Notes: generated by a model from the letters alone, not told the origin. 64,000 bases of DNA from Gp6-AA40 sp036407095 (GCA_036407095.1 DASWZV010000058.1:124001-188000), one strand, 5' to 3'. Counted from the first letter of the stretch, positions 50,693-59,166 are shown. Numbers and translations are program-made.

Positions 50693-50788
50693 TGCGTTCC
50701 CCCGCCGTCCTCTGGCACCTGTGGCAATAGTTCGCGACATTCGGCACCTCGAGCGGCTCGACGCCACAACACCGCGGAGCCCGTTCGC

Positions 50789-51064
50789 GTGATTCGCCTG
50801 CTGCTGACGGTGTTTTTCTTCGAAGCCGGGCTGGTCCTCGTCGTCCTGCCGTGGTCCGGCTACTGGGAGCGCAACTACTTTGCGCAGTTGTGGCCGCCGC
50901 TGCAGATGTTCCTGATGAACAGCTACGTGCGCGGCGCGGTTTCCGGGCTGGGGCTCGTCAACATGCTGGCGGGGATCGCGGAGATCTGGTCGTTCCTGGC
51001 CGCGCGTCATCTCAGCGAGCCGGTCGTCTCGATCCGGCGAACGTCTCCAGCAGAAGACCAGTAA
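50789..51064 (+). CDS. Small membrane protein of unknown function
   Basis: 91 residues from GTG 50789 with GGAG about 10 bases upstream. Two or three hydrophobic segments are seen: 'LLLTVFFFEAGLVLVVLPW' (about 4-22) and 'GAVSGLGLVNMLAGIAEIWSFLAA' (about 49-72). A charged cytoplasmic tail follows. I recognise no family; similar small two-helix proteins are common near rnhB in Acidobacteriota, as far as I recall. Confidence 0.6.
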   Translation: MIRLLLTVFFFEAGLVLVVLPWSGYWERNYFAQLWPPLQMFLMNSYVRGAVSGLGLVNMLAGIAEIWSFLAARHLSEPVVSIRRTSPAEDQ

Positions 51065-51067
51065 CAG

Positions 51068-51168
51068 AAATGCAGAATTCAGAATGCAGAATGCAGGCGG
51101 AGAACGCCTGTTCACCGGGCACACTGTGCATTCAACATTTCACATTGTTGATTTTGCATTCTGCATTT
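51068..51168. repeat. Palindromic AATGCAGA-word intergenic element
   Basis: AAATGCAGAAT (51068-51078) and its exact reverse complement (51158-51168) are perfect 11-base arms. Pairing continues imperfectly inward through repeated AGAATGCAGAATGC words. The loop holds a small hairpin AGGCG/CGCCT (51095-51109). It fills the 125-base gap before thiE. No TPP-riboswitch features are seen. Confidence 0.55.
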
Positions 51169-51189
51169 ACAGGGCCCGGGTAGAGTCGC

Positions 51190-51828
51190 GTGCGTCCGGT
51201 TGTCTGTATGATTTCCGACCGGCGGCGTTTCGGGGATCGCGGAGAGGATGCCCTCGTACTCGCTGTCGCAGCCGCGGCACGGGCCGGCGTCGATCTCGTG
51301 CAGGTTCGCGAGCGCGATCTCGATGGACGCGCCCTCGTTCGGCTCGTGTCGCGCTGCGTGGAGGCGGCGCGCGGCACTCGTACGCGGGTGCTCGTCAACG
51401 ATCGGATCGATGTCGCCCTGGCCGCCGGCGCGGGTGGAGTGCACCTGCGCGGAGATTCGGTGCCAGCGTCTCGCGTGCGTGCGATTACGCCACCGGCATT
51501 CGTGATCGGCCGTTCGGTGCACAGCGTCGACGAGAGCAGACGTGCGACCGAGGATGGGGGGCTCGATTACCTGATGTTCGGGACCGTGTTTGCCACCTCG
51601 TCGAAGCCCGGTGTCGAGGCCGCTGGAGTCGCGACCTTGCGTGAGGTCAGCGCTGGCACGCCGCTGCCGGTTCTGGCGGTCGGCGGCATCACTGAAGCGA
51701 CCGCCTGCGATCTGCAGCGAACGGGGGCGGCAGGCATTGCAGCCATCGGGCTCTTCGCAGACACGGCGCTGGCCGATATGGCAGCGACGATCGCTCGCGT
51801 TGCTCGATTGTTTGAGGGAAACGGCTGA
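51190..51828 (+). CDS. thiE: Thiamine-phosphate synthase
   Basis: 212 residues from GTG 51190. A TIM barrel with 'VDLVQVRERDLDGRALVRLV', 'RVLVNDRIDVALAAGAGGVHLRGDSVP', 'IGRSVHSVDESRRA', 'DYLMFGTVFATSSKPG' and 'VLAVGGITEATACDLQRTGAAGIAAIGLF' is visible. It joins the pyrimidine and thiazole halves of thiamine. A TenI-like tautomerase is the close alternative; the intact 'QVRERD' and 'VNDR' sites favour ThiE or a bifunctional form. It is not next to other thi genes in this window. Confidence 0.85.
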   Translation: MRPVVCMISDRRRFGDRGEDALVLAVAAAARAGVDLVQVRERDLDGRALVRLVSRCVEAARGTRTRVLVNDRIDVALAAGAGGVHLRGDSVPASRVRAITPPAFVIGRSVHSVDESRRATEDGGLDYLMFGTVFATSSKPGVEAAGVATLREVSAGTPLPVLAVGGITEATACDLQRTGAAGIAAIGLFADTALADMAATIARVARLFEGNG

Positions 51829-51941
51829 CGGAGAGCGGCTTTCGGACGGACGTACTTCGCATCACCGCCCGAAAGAAAACTGTGCTAGATAAGTAGCCGC
51901 CGACCGCCGGCATTCGATCGGCACAGATTCGGAGGCGACTT

Positions 51942-52934
51942 ATGCGCACATTCATTGGTGTCGTCGTCGTTGGTGCGGCGACCCTGGTTACGGCCGGCGT
52001 GCTTCGAGCCGCCACTGAGCCTCCGGCCTGGGCTTACGCCATCCCACCGGCCCCGCCAGGGGGCGCTGCTGCTCCGGCCGGCCAGCCCGCCGCACCCGAT
52101 CCCACTCCGCGCACGCTGCCGGGCAGCACACTGAGCTTCCCGCTGGCCGCGATTCGCGACGCGTTCGGTCCGGCCGACTGGTTCCCCAACGATCACCCGG
52201 CGATGCCCGAGGTGGTGGCAAAAGGACGCAGACCGGACGTGCGCGCCTGTGGCCTGTGTCATTACCCGAACGGCAAGGGGCGTCCGGAGAACGCAGGCGT
52301 GGCCGGGCTGCCGGCCTCGTATTTCATCCAGCAGATGAACGACTTCCGATCCGATGTCCGCAAGAGTGCCGAGCCGCGCAAGGCGAACACGAACGTCATG
52401 ATTCAGATCGCGAAAGGCATGACGCCTGACGAGATCAAGGCGGCCGCTGACTACTTCGGTTCGATGAAGTGGACGCCCTGGATCAAGGTCATGGAGTCGA
52501 GGACGGTGCCGAAGACGCGCATTCAGGGCGGGATGTATCTGCGCCTCGAAGGCAACGAGACCGAGCCGCTCGGCATGCGCATCATCGAAACTCCCGAGAA
52601 TGTCGAGCACACGGAGACACTGCGCGATCCGCGGTCGGGATTCGTCGCCTACGTACCCGTCGGCAGCATCAAGAGAGGCGAGGCGCTCGTCACGACCGGC
52701 AGCAACGGCAAGACCGTCCGGTGCAGCGTGTGCCATGGCGCGGATCTGAAGGGGCTGGGTCCGGTTCCAGGGATCGCTGGTCGATCGCCGAGCTACATGG
52801 TGCGTCAGATGTACGACATGCAGGCGGGCGCGCGCCACGGCGTCTGGACTGATCTGATGAAGCCGGTGGTGGCGAAGCTCACCCCCGAGGACTTCGTATC
52901 GATTGCTGCCTACGTATCCTCGCGCATGCCCTGA
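51942..52934 (+). CDS. Periplasmic dihaem cytochrome c
   Basis: 330 residues with a signal peptide ('FIGVVVVGAATLVTAGVLRA') and a GGAGG site 7 bases before the ATG. A Pro/Ala-rich linker follows (about 25-60). Two haem c sites are seen: CGLCH (about residue 102) and CSVCH (about 265), with Met ligands possible in 'MTPDEIKAAADYF' and 'PVVAKLTPEDFVSIAAYV'. The next gene, 8 bases on, encodes a PQQ-type dehydrogenase, so this is its probable electron acceptor. Confidence 0.88.
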   Translation: MRTFIGVVVVGAATLVTAGVLRAATEPPAWAYAIPPAPPGGAAAPAGQPAAPDPTPRTLPGSTLSFPLAAIRDAFGPADWFPNDHPAMPEVVAKGRRPDVRACGLCHYPNGKGRPENAGVAGLPASYFIQQMNDFRSDVRKSAEPRKANTNVMIQIAKGMTPDEIKAAADYFGSMKWTPWIKVMESRTVPKTRIQGGMYLRLEGNETEPLGMRIIETPENVEHTETLRDPRSGFVAYVPVGSIKRGEALVTTGSNGKTVRCSVCHGADLKGLGPVPGIAGRSPSYMVRQMYDMQAGARHGVWTDLMKPVVAKLTPEDFVSIAAYVSSRMP

Positions 52935-52942
52935 AGGTGACG

Positions 52943-54661
52943 ATGTTGCGGCGGTTCGTTGCGTTCACCTGCATCCTTGGGTTCGCTGCGCTGGCGCTGT
53001 CGGCGCAGCAGCCCGGCACGTCAACGTCCACCAACTGGCCGCTGCACAATCTCGATCTCGCCGGAAGCCGTTTTTCCGCGCTCGACAAGATCACTCCGTC
53101 CAACGTGAAGTCGCTGACGCCACGCTGGCTCTTTCAGCACGGCGTCATCGACGGCGTCAGCAATCAGACGACGCCGGTCATCGTCGATGGCGTGATGTAC
53201 GTCACTGACTCGCGTGGCAGCGTGTATGCGGTCGACGCGGTCGATGGGCATCTGCGGTGGACGTACGACGTCACGAATCTGCTCGGCGGTGGTAGGGCAG
53301 AAGGCTATGTCTTCCGCAACCGCGGGGTCTGCTATTCGGAGGGAGTCGTCTACGTCGCGGGCGGCTCGTTTCTGTTCGCGCTCGACGCGAAGACCGGGAA
53401 ACCGATGCCCGGCTTTGGCAAGGACGGCCAGGCCAGCGTGATCCTCGACGTGCTGAAAGAGCGATATCCCGATGCCAAGACCGCGATCAGCATGGGGTAT
53501 TGGTTCACGACGGCACCGCAGATCTACAAAGGCGTGCTCTACATCGGCAGCACCCGCAGCGAGAGCCACATTCCGGGTGGCCACGTGTTCGCCGTCGATG
53601 CGCACACCGGCAAGGTGCTGTGGCACTTCAATACCATTCCTCAAGACGAACGGAATAAGGGCTGGTCGATCGCAGGGCCCACATGGGTCGGAGGCGAGCG
53701 CAACGGTGGCGGCATCTGGGAGACGCCGGCGATCGATCCAGAGTTGGGGCTGCTGTACGTCGCCGTCGGCAACCCCTTCGGTGATAGCAGAAAGAGGACG
53801 GGCACGAATCTCTTCAGCGATTCGATCGTCGCGCTTCGGCTCGATAGCGGCGAACTGGCTTGGTACTACCAGCAGACGCACCATGATGTCTGGGACTACG
53901 ACTCGGGCGGGCCGCCGATTCTGTTCGACATGCAGGTACGCGGACGCCGCGTCAGAGCGGTCGCCGAAGCCAGCAAGAACGGCTACCTGTACATCCTGAA
54001 TCGCGAGACCGGCGAACCGGTGCATCCGATCAAAGAGATACCGGTGCCGACCGAAGGGGCGATGCCCGGTGAACAGCCGTGGCCGACGCAGCCGATCCCC
54101 CACACGGCGGCGGGGAAGCCGATGATGCCAGTGGCGCCCGTGGTTCCGCAGGATATTCCCGCCGAACGGCTCGCGAAGTTCAAAGTGGTTCCGGCATTTA
54201 CGCCGGCCGGGCAGAACATGATCATCGCGCCCGGCATGGGAGGAGGCGCGAACTACGGGCCGCTCTCGTACAGCCCTCGAACCGGATTGCTGTACGTCAA
54301 CGCGATCGACGACCCGACGAATGCCGGACGTCCGCCGAGAGGGTACTTCTCTGCGTACGATCCGACGACGGGCGAGCTGAAATGGCAGCAGAAGTACGAC
54401 GGCTACGGTCAGGCCGGATCGCTCGTCACGGCAAGCGGGCTCGTCTTCGTGGGAAGTGGCAGCAATGAAGCCGGCTACTTCTTCGCGTTCGACGCCAGGA
54501 CCGGTCAGCTGCTGTGGAAGTTCAACACCGGCGCAGGCGTATTCGGATCGCCGTCGACCTACATGGTGAACGGGGAGCAGTTCGTTGCCGTTGCCTCTGG
54601 TGGAGGAGAAAGAGGGCGCCGAGGCGGCGATCTCATTCTGAGCTTCGCGTTACCGAAATGA
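52943..54661 (+). CDS. PQQ-dependent alcohol-dehydrogenase-type quinoprotein
   Basis: 572 residues; the ATG at 52943 has AAGG upstream, while the GTG at 52937 is less likely. A signal peptide ('FVAFTCILGFAALALSA') is followed by an eight-bladed propeller with repeated motifs ('GVMYVTDSRGSVYAVDAVDGHLRW', 'HTGKVLWHFNT', 'TGELKWQQKYDGYGQAGSLVTASGLVFVGS'). 'THHDVWDYDSGGPP' (about residues 313-326) holds the catalytic Asp region. It oxidises an alcohol or sugar in the periplasm, passing electrons to the cytochrome c encoded just upstream. Substrate and metal (Ca or a lanthanide) cannot be fixed from this. Confidence 0.88.
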   Translation: MLRRFVAFTCILGFAALALSAQQPGTSTSTNWPLHNLDLAGSRFSALDKITPSNVKSLTPRWLFQHGVIDGVSNQTTPVIVDGVMYVTDSRGSVYAVDAVDGHLRWTYDVTNLLGGGRAEGYVFRNRGVCYSEGVVYVAGGSFLFALDAKTGKPMPGFGKDGQASVILDVLKERYPDAKTAISMGYWFTTAPQIYKGVLYIGSTRSESHIPGGHVFAVDAHTGKVLWHFNTIPQDERNKGWSIAGPTWVGGERNGGGIWETPAIDPELGLLYVAVGNPFGDSRKRTGTNLFSDSIVALRLDSGELAWYYQQTHHDVWDYDSGGPPILFDMQVRGRRVRAVAEASKNGYLYILNRETGEPVHPIKEIPVPTEGAMPGEQPWPTQPIPHTAAGKPMMPVAPVVPQDIPAERLAKFKVVPAFTPAGQNMIIAPGMGGGANYGPLSYSPRTGLLYVNAIDDPTNAGRPPRGYFSAYDPTTGELKWQQKYDGYGQAGSLVTASGLVFVGSGSNEAGYFFAFDARTGQLLWKFNTGAGVFGSPSTYMVNGEQFVAVASGGGERGRRGGDLILSFALPK

Positions 54662-54668
54662 ACGATTC

Positions 54669-55511
54669 TCAACGATACGCGTAGACCTCATGTGCGGGCG
54701 CGTATGGACCGAACGACGGGATGTCAGAGAGGTAGAGGCGATCCTCGAACTCCGTTGGCGACTCGCCTGAGTAGGTGACGCGGATGCGGACTGCGTCACA
54801 CAAGATGTCCGGAATCACAGCGTTGTAGTCGGACAGTAACCTGTCACCCGATGTGACTGACTTCCCGACGTTCGCCGGTACGGTTGCTGACCAGGCGATC
54901 TCCATCCTGACGCCAGACACGAGCCGGCTGCCGCCCTCCGGCAGGCGCTCCCTCGCAGAAACGAGAATATTTCCGTGCCGGCGTTGAAGGGTGAAGTCCT
55001 TGACGACCGACGTCTTCCCAGACTCGATCTCATCGGCATTCACGGTCAGGGTTGCCTCAGCTTTGGAAAAGCAGACCGTCGTCCCGTTTTGTTCCGCCGC
55101 AGCCAGGTTGTACGTCCCCGCAGGCAGGGCTGGAAAGGTGTAGCTGTTGCCGGCAGGAACGCCGACGAGGATGCCGGTCAGCGTACTTGATGCCGTGACG
55201 CGTGGAAGATTCAGGATGTCGCCGTAGAAGCGCTCGTACCCCAACGCGTCGAGGACGCGTCCAGTGAGCTGGAAGGTCGGAGGTGCACCCGGGCTCGGGT
55301 TCGGTGACGGGGTCGGTGATGGTGACGGATTCGGTGATGGTGACGGATTCGGTGATGGTGAGGGGTCCGGTGACGGTGACGGTGACGGCGCTGGCACGGG
55401 CGATGGTGTAGGGCTCGCAGGTAGCTGGTTGCCCTGGCAGGCAGTGATCAGGCAGAGAGCCATCGCCCATGCGATCCTTACACTTAGCCTCCCAATGGTG
55501 CGCGCTACCAT
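54669..55511 (-). CDS. Lipoprotein with Pro-Ser repeat linker
   Basis: 280 residues from ATG 55511. The lipobox 'LCLITAC' gives a lipid-modified Cys near residue 25. A linker of PSPSP/NPSPSP units spans about 32-75. The globular part has 'FQLTGRVLDALGYERFYGDILNLPRVTASS' and 'SYTFPALPAGTYNLAAAEQ', suggesting a carboxypeptidase-regulatory-like beta sandwich. Function unknown. The linker is encoded by an 18-bp tandem repeat. It converges on the PQQ dehydrogenase gene with only 7 bases between. Confidence 0.75.
   Translation of the reverse strand: MVARTIGRLSVRIAWAMALCLITACQGNQLPASPTPSPVPAPSPSPSPDPSPSPNPSPSPNPSPSPTPSPNPSPGAPPTFQLTGRVLDALGYERFYGDILNLPRVTASSTLTGILVGVPAGNSYTFPALPAGTYNLAAAEQNGTTVCFSKAEATLTVNADEIESGKTSVVKDFTLQRRHGNILVSARERLPEGGSRLVSGVRMEIAWSATVPANVGKSVTSGDRLLSDYNAVIPDILCDAVRIRVTYSGESPTEFEDRLYLSDIPSFGPYAPAHEVYAYR
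55297..55390. repeat. 18-bp tandem repeat coding the Pro-Ser linker
   Basis: The unit GGTGATGGTGACGGATTC occurs exactly at 55315-55332 and 55333-55350, with diverged copies on both sides. It encodes the PSPSP linker of the lipoprotein on the minus strand. Unit number may vary between strains. Confidence 0.75.
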
Positions 55512-55664
55512 TATCGAACGTTCGCGAAGCAAGAACTCTGCCGACGACTGAGCCGCGATTGCGGTTCATCGGCAGCGTTCAGAACGCAATGTGGAACGGC
55601 GATATTGTGGTGGTCTCACCTCGCCACTGTTGCCTGAGCGCTACGCGACCGCAGTAGGCTGGTT

Positions 55665-55976
55665 CTACTTTTCGCCTTTCTTCACTTTCGAACTTCCAAT
55701 CTTTCCACTTCTTCCAGTCTTTCCACTTCGTTCACTCTTCCGCGCCCAGTCCTTCCGCATCTGCGCAATCCCCTCCATGTAGACGGTCGCGCGCTCGCGT
55801 TCCTCCTCGGTCGCGAGGCTCTTCAGCAGTTCGATCGCGTGGTCGAAATCGTGGTCGATCGTTTGACGCGTCGTCTTGAAGTAGATGCGTCGTATTTCCG
55901 CGATTGCAGCCGTGGGATCAGATGCGCCCTGCTTGAGCGACTTGAGCGAGACGAACCCCGAGGGCGACTTCGCCAA
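55665..55976 (-). CDS. Small helical protein with basic repeat tail
   Basis: 103 residues from a TTG at 55976, which immediately follows the polX stop. The folded part is mainly helical: 'ASDPTAAIAEIRRIYFKTTRQTIDHDFDHAIELLKSLATEEERERATVYMEGIAQMRKDWARK'. The last 25 residues are a low-complexity 'RSGKTGRSGKIG' tail. I do not recognise a family. It is probably co-transcribed with polX. The start codon could be a downstream one. Confidence 0.6.
   Translation of the reverse strand: MAKSPSGFVSLKSLKQGASDPTAAIAEIRRIYFKTTRQTIDHDFDHAIELLKSLATEEERERATVYMEGIAQMRKDWARKSERSGKTGRSGKIGSSKVKKGEK
55700..55729. repeat. Direct 12-bp repeat in the basic-tail coding region
   Basis: TCTTTCCACTTC occurs at 55700-55711 and again at 55718-55729, an 18-base period that gives the 6-residue RSGKxG repeat in the small basic protein. 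Confidence 0.65.
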
Positions 55977-57698
55977 TCAGCTGCTCCGATTTCTGCGCAG
56001 GCGGGCGCGCAAAGTATCGACCGGGAGCGTGTTGAGCACGTCGGTGGGTCTGGCCCATGCGCGTCTGGCCGTGAGAACGCCCCACTGCAACCGTTGCAGC
56101 GCGCGGGTGGAATGGGCGTCAGTGGAGATCACCAGTGAGAGGCCATGCTCGAGGGCGAGCCGCGCATGCGCGTCACCGAGATCGAGGCGATCGGGCTGGC
56201 AGTTGATCTCGAGCGCCACGCCATGTCGCGCCGCCGACGCGATCACGGCGGACATGTCGAGACGAAGCGGCTCGCGCTTGAGCAGGAGCCGACCGGTCGG
56301 ATGTCCCAGCACGTCGACCCAGGGGCACTCGAGCGCCTTCAGCACGCGTTCGGTCATCTGCGGCTGATCCTGAGAGAACTGCGAGTGCACCGACGCAATG
56401 ACGATGTCGAGCTGGGCGAGGCAGTCGTGCGAGAGATCGAGTGAGCCATCGGGCAAGATGTCGCACTCGATGCCGGCCAGCACGGTCAGCCCGTCGAAAC
56501 GTCCGTTCAAGGCGCGCACTGCCGCAGCGTGTTCGAGCGCGCGCTGTTCGTCGAGGCCATTGGCCATCGCGAGCGCCTTGCTGTGATCGGTGATCGCGAT
56601 GTACTCGCGACCAAGCCGCTTCGCTTCGGCAGCCATCGCGGCGATCTCGTCACGTCCGTCGGTGGCGGTGGAGTGCATGTGGAGGTCGCCGCGCAGATCG
56701 GACAACGAGACGAGCGCGGGCAGAGTGCCTGCCACCGCGGCTTCGATCTCGCCACGCAGTTCGCGCAGTTCAGGAGCTACCCACGACATGCCGAGCGTCT
56801 GATAGATGCCTTCCTCGGTTTCACCCGCAAGCCGCGTGTCGTCGTCCACTCGAAACAGTCCGTACTCGTTCAGCTTGAGGCCCTGTTGCACGGCCCGATC
56901 TCGGACGGCGATGTTGTGCGCCTTCGACCCCGTGAAGTACTGCATCGCGGCGCCCCGACTTTCGCGGGGAACGAGACGGAGGTCGGCCTGATAGCCCCCG
57001 GTGAGCCGGACGCTGGTCTTTGTGTCGCCGTGGCCGAGGATGCGTTCGACCCGCGGATGCGAGCTGAAGACGTCCATCAGGCGCTCGTCGCCGCCGACCG
57101 CCAGGATGTCGATGTCGCCGCAGGTCTCGCAACCGCGACGAAGGCTGCCCACCGGGATGAACTCGACGCCCGGCGCAAGCGGTTGAAGATACGCCACCAG
57201 ATCCGCGGCTGTCGCCGACGTCTCGGTCAGCAGATGGCGCCCCTCGTCCTTGGCGCGTTCGGCGATCGCTTTGAGAATGAGCGCCTCTTTCTTCGCGCCC
57301 ATCCCTTTCAGCGTGCGCAGGCGGCCGTCAGCCGCAGCGGCCGCGAGTTCCTCGACCGTGCGGATGTTGAGTTCTGAATAGAGCAGGGCAACGGTTTTCG
57401 GCCCGACGCCTTGAAGGCGGAGCAGGTCGAGGATCGTCGGTGGAAACTGTGCGAGGAGCTCCTGGTGATAGGTGAGAGTGCCGGTCTGTGCCAGCTCGCT
57501 GATGCGGGCGGCGAGATCCTTGCCGATGCCCGGGATCGCACGAAGGGCCTGATCGTCGAGCGTCGCGACCGGCTGCGGCCAGGTGGCAATCGTTTCGGCC
57601 GCGGTGCGATACGCGCGCACCTTGAACGCGTTGTCACCCTTGATTTCGAGCAGGTCGGCGATTTGCGCCAGGACCTGCGAGACCATCTTGTTATCCAC
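55977..57698 (-). CDS. polX: DNA polymerase/3'-5' exonuclease PolX
   Basis: 573 residues from the GTG at 57698, chosen because it yields the family start 'VDNKMVSQVLAQIADLLEIKGDN'; ATG 57686 is an alternative. Helix-hairpin-helix segments ('LRAIPGIGKDLAARI', 'LLRLQGVGPKTVALL') are followed by the pol X palm with 'PVGSLRRGCETCGDIDIL' and a third Asp in 'YQADLRLV'. From about 340 there is a PHP domain with 'LRGDLHMHSTATDGRDEI', 'AITDHS' and 'STDAHS'. It fills gaps in base-excision repair, and the PHP part gives Mn-dependent exonuclease activity. It overlaps the GHMP kinase stop by 8 bases. Confidence 0.95.
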   Translation of the reverse strand: MDNKMVSQVLAQIADLLEIKGDNAFKVRAYRTAAETIATWPQPVATLDDQALRAIPGIGKDLAARISELAQTGTLTYHQELLAQFPPTILDLLRLQGVGPKTVALLYSELNIRTVEELAAAAADGRLRTLKGMGAKKEALILKAIAERAKDEGRHLLTETSATAADLVAYLQPLAPGVEFIPVGSLRRGCETCGDIDILAVGGDERLMDVFSSHPRVERILGHGDTKTSVRLTGGYQADLRLVPRESRGAAMQYFTGSKAHNIAVRDRAVQQGLKLNEYGLFRVDDDTRLAGETEEGIYQTLGMSWVAPELRELRGEIEAAVAGTLPALVSLSDLRGDLHMHSTATDGRDEIAAMAAEAKRLGREYIAITDHSKALAMANGLDEQRALEHAAAVRALNGRFDGLTVLAGIECDILPDGSLDLSHDCLAQLDIVIASVHSQFSQDQPQMTERVLKALECPWVDVLGHPTGRLLLKREPLRLDMSAVIASAARHGVALEINCQPDRLDLGDAHARLALEHGLSLVISTDAHSTRALQRLQWGVLTARRAWARPTDVLNTLPVDTLRARLRRNRSS

Positions 57699-58680
57699 GC
57701 GACAGCCCGTGGCGCTCGAATGTGAAATCGAGGACGCGGGCGCCTCCGGCCGTGAGCGCGCCGCGGATGGCCTCGCGCTCCGCCGGCGGACCGTAGCAGA
57801 AGAGGCACCCGCCGCCGCCCGCGCCGCAGACCTTGGCGGCCGTCGCACCGGCTGCCTTGGCGCGTGCGATCAGATCGTCGATCGCGGACGTGGTGACGCC
57901 AGGAGCCAGCCGCTTGCGATTGTCCCACTCCTCGCCGATCGCGCGGCTGACGCCGTCCCAATCGCTCTGTTCCAGCGCTTTGCGCATCGTGACGGCAGTG
58001 TCACGGATGCGCTCGAAGCAATCGAAGACGTGTCGATCGCCATCGATGTGCCGCTTCATGATCTCCCAGTTGTTGGTGCCGGAAAAATGCGGCTCACCGG
58101 TGTAGCACAACACGATGCGTCGTTCGAGCTCGGCCAGATCCACGCTCAGCGGGACGCGGCGCACCCCGTCGGCATCGAGCTCGACGGCGGCGAGTCCGCC
58201 ATAGAGCGCCGGGCGGTAGTCCTGCAGTCCCGTGGGCACGTTGATGGCGCGCGCTTCGACATTCATTGCGACCTGCAGCAGGCCTTCCGGGTCGTAGTGC
58301 AGGCGCTTCCACTCTGCGAGCGCGGCGCACACGGCGACGTTGAGCGCGGAGGAGCCGGCGATGCCGGCTCCCGCGGGCGACTGCGAGGAGGTCGTCAGCG
58401 TGATGCCGCGCATCTCGAAGAAGTGCACCAGCAGCGAGAGCAGCCGCAGATCCTTCGGGTTCCAGAGTTCCCGCCAGTCTTCTGCCTCGACCGAGGCGCC
58501 AGTATCTTCAGAGCGGATGACGATACGCGAATCGTCGCGCGGCTCGACGCGCGCTCGCGCGCGCAGGCTGATGGCAGCATTGAGCGTCTGCGCACCAGGA
58601 TGAAAGAGATACAGGGGCCAGATATCGATGGTACCGCCGGCGAGATCGATGCGGGTAGGGGCGGAGGTCTGGATGCGCAC
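57691..58680 (-). CDS. GHMP-family sugar kinase
   Basis: 329 residues from the GTG at 58680. It begins at once with 'IQTSAPTRIDLAGGTIDIWPLYL', the substrate motif of galacto-/heptokinase-type members. The ATP loop 'PAGAGIAGSSALNVAVCAAL' (about 107-126) and C-terminal 'KVCGAGGGGCLFCYGP' complete the three GHMP motifs. It resembles HddA-like heptose-7-phosphate kinases and L-fucose kinases; the substrate is unknown. It is translationally coupled to polX. Confidence 0.85.
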   Translation of the reverse strand: MRIQTSAPTRIDLAGGTIDIWPLYLFHPGAQTLNAAISLRARARVEPRDDSRIVIRSEDTGASVEAEDWRELWNPKDLRLLSLLVHFFEMRGITLTTSSQSPAGAGIAGSSALNVAVCAALAEWKRLHYDPEGLLQVAMNVEARAINVPTGLQDYRPALYGGLAAVELDADGVRRVPLSVDLAELERRIVLCYTGEPHFSGTNNWEIMKRHIDGDRHVFDCFERIRDTAVTMRKALEQSDWDGVSRAIGEEWDNRKRLAPGVTTSAIDDLIARAKAAGATAAKVCGAGGGGCLFCYGPPAEREAIRGALTAGGARVLDFTFERHGLSRG

Positions 58681-58686
58681 CTTTGG

Positions 58687-58692
58687 ATTATA
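58687..58692 (-). promoter_or_regulatory. -10 element TATAAT, leaderless arrangement
   Basis: On the minus strand TATAAT (58692-58687) is followed by 6 bases (CCAAAG) and the GTG of the GHMP kinase gene. No -35 match lies 16-18 bases upstream. Spacing implies a transcript starting at or beside the GTG. Confidence 0.5.
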
Positions 58693-58738
58693 GGGTGCGG
58701 CTCTCCCGGGGCAGGATCGGAGGTTTGCGAAGAAACGG

Positions 58739-59010
58739 TTTTCGCACGGAGGCACGGAGCAGCGGAGGTCGGACGGAGGCAGACCGGTCGCTCCGGACTC
58801 CGGCGCGGTTGGGTCGCGTGCTGCGCGCGCGATGGGATGAGAGCCGCCCGCGATAACAAACGCGAATGTGATCACCGAGCGCGCTTGTTTTCGTGGGCGA
58901 CTCTCGTCCCATGCGCCGGCCGATGGCCAGGGCTCCAACCGCGCACTTTGCGTTGGCCAGCGATTCAGCCTCCGTCCGACCTCCGTTTCTCCGTGCCTGC
59001 TCAGAAAATG
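58739..59010. repeat. Large imperfect palindrome, about 270 bp
   Basis: The arms 58751-58780 and 58968-58997 are reverse complements at 28 of 30 positions. Inner arms 58832-58866 and 58877-58912 also pair at about four of five positions, closing on a perfect GTGATCAC (58868-58875). The words CACGGAGG and CGGAGGTCGGACGGAGGC recur. It lies in the 615-base gap (58681-59295) between two minus-strand genes. I see no credible coding frame in that gap. Confidence 0.7.
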
Positions 59011-59066
59011 TGCTCCGCCATTGCCACCGGAAACGGAGCCTGCGGAGGAAACGGAGAAAGGCATCA

Positions 59067-59166
59067 ACACGGGGACACCGGAGAAAACAGGGGAAACGGG
59101 ACATGACGTCGACGTGATCAAGATCGACAATTCCCGTTGCCCCCGTTGCCACCGTTATCCCCGTGT
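59067..59166. repeat. Second imperfect palindrome with 35-bp arms
   Basis: The arms 59067-59101 and 59132-59166 are equal in length and match as reverse complements at about 26 of 35 positions, around a 30-base loop. It is built from ACGGGG and AACGGG words and lies beside the larger palindrome in the same gap. Confidence 0.6.

Noticed and set aside
50693..50788. Terminator after rnhB
   Set aside because: Only a 4-bp CGAG/CTCG stem without a T-run is present, too weak to call.
51065..51189. Possible TPP riboswitch before thiE
   Set aside because: The conserved CTGAGA and ACCTGATC-type elements are absent; the fold seen is explained by the word-repeat palindrome.
57691..59130. 479-codon version of the GHMP kinase
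   Set aside because: The extension is translated from the palindromic repeat region; the family start is at the GTG at 58680.
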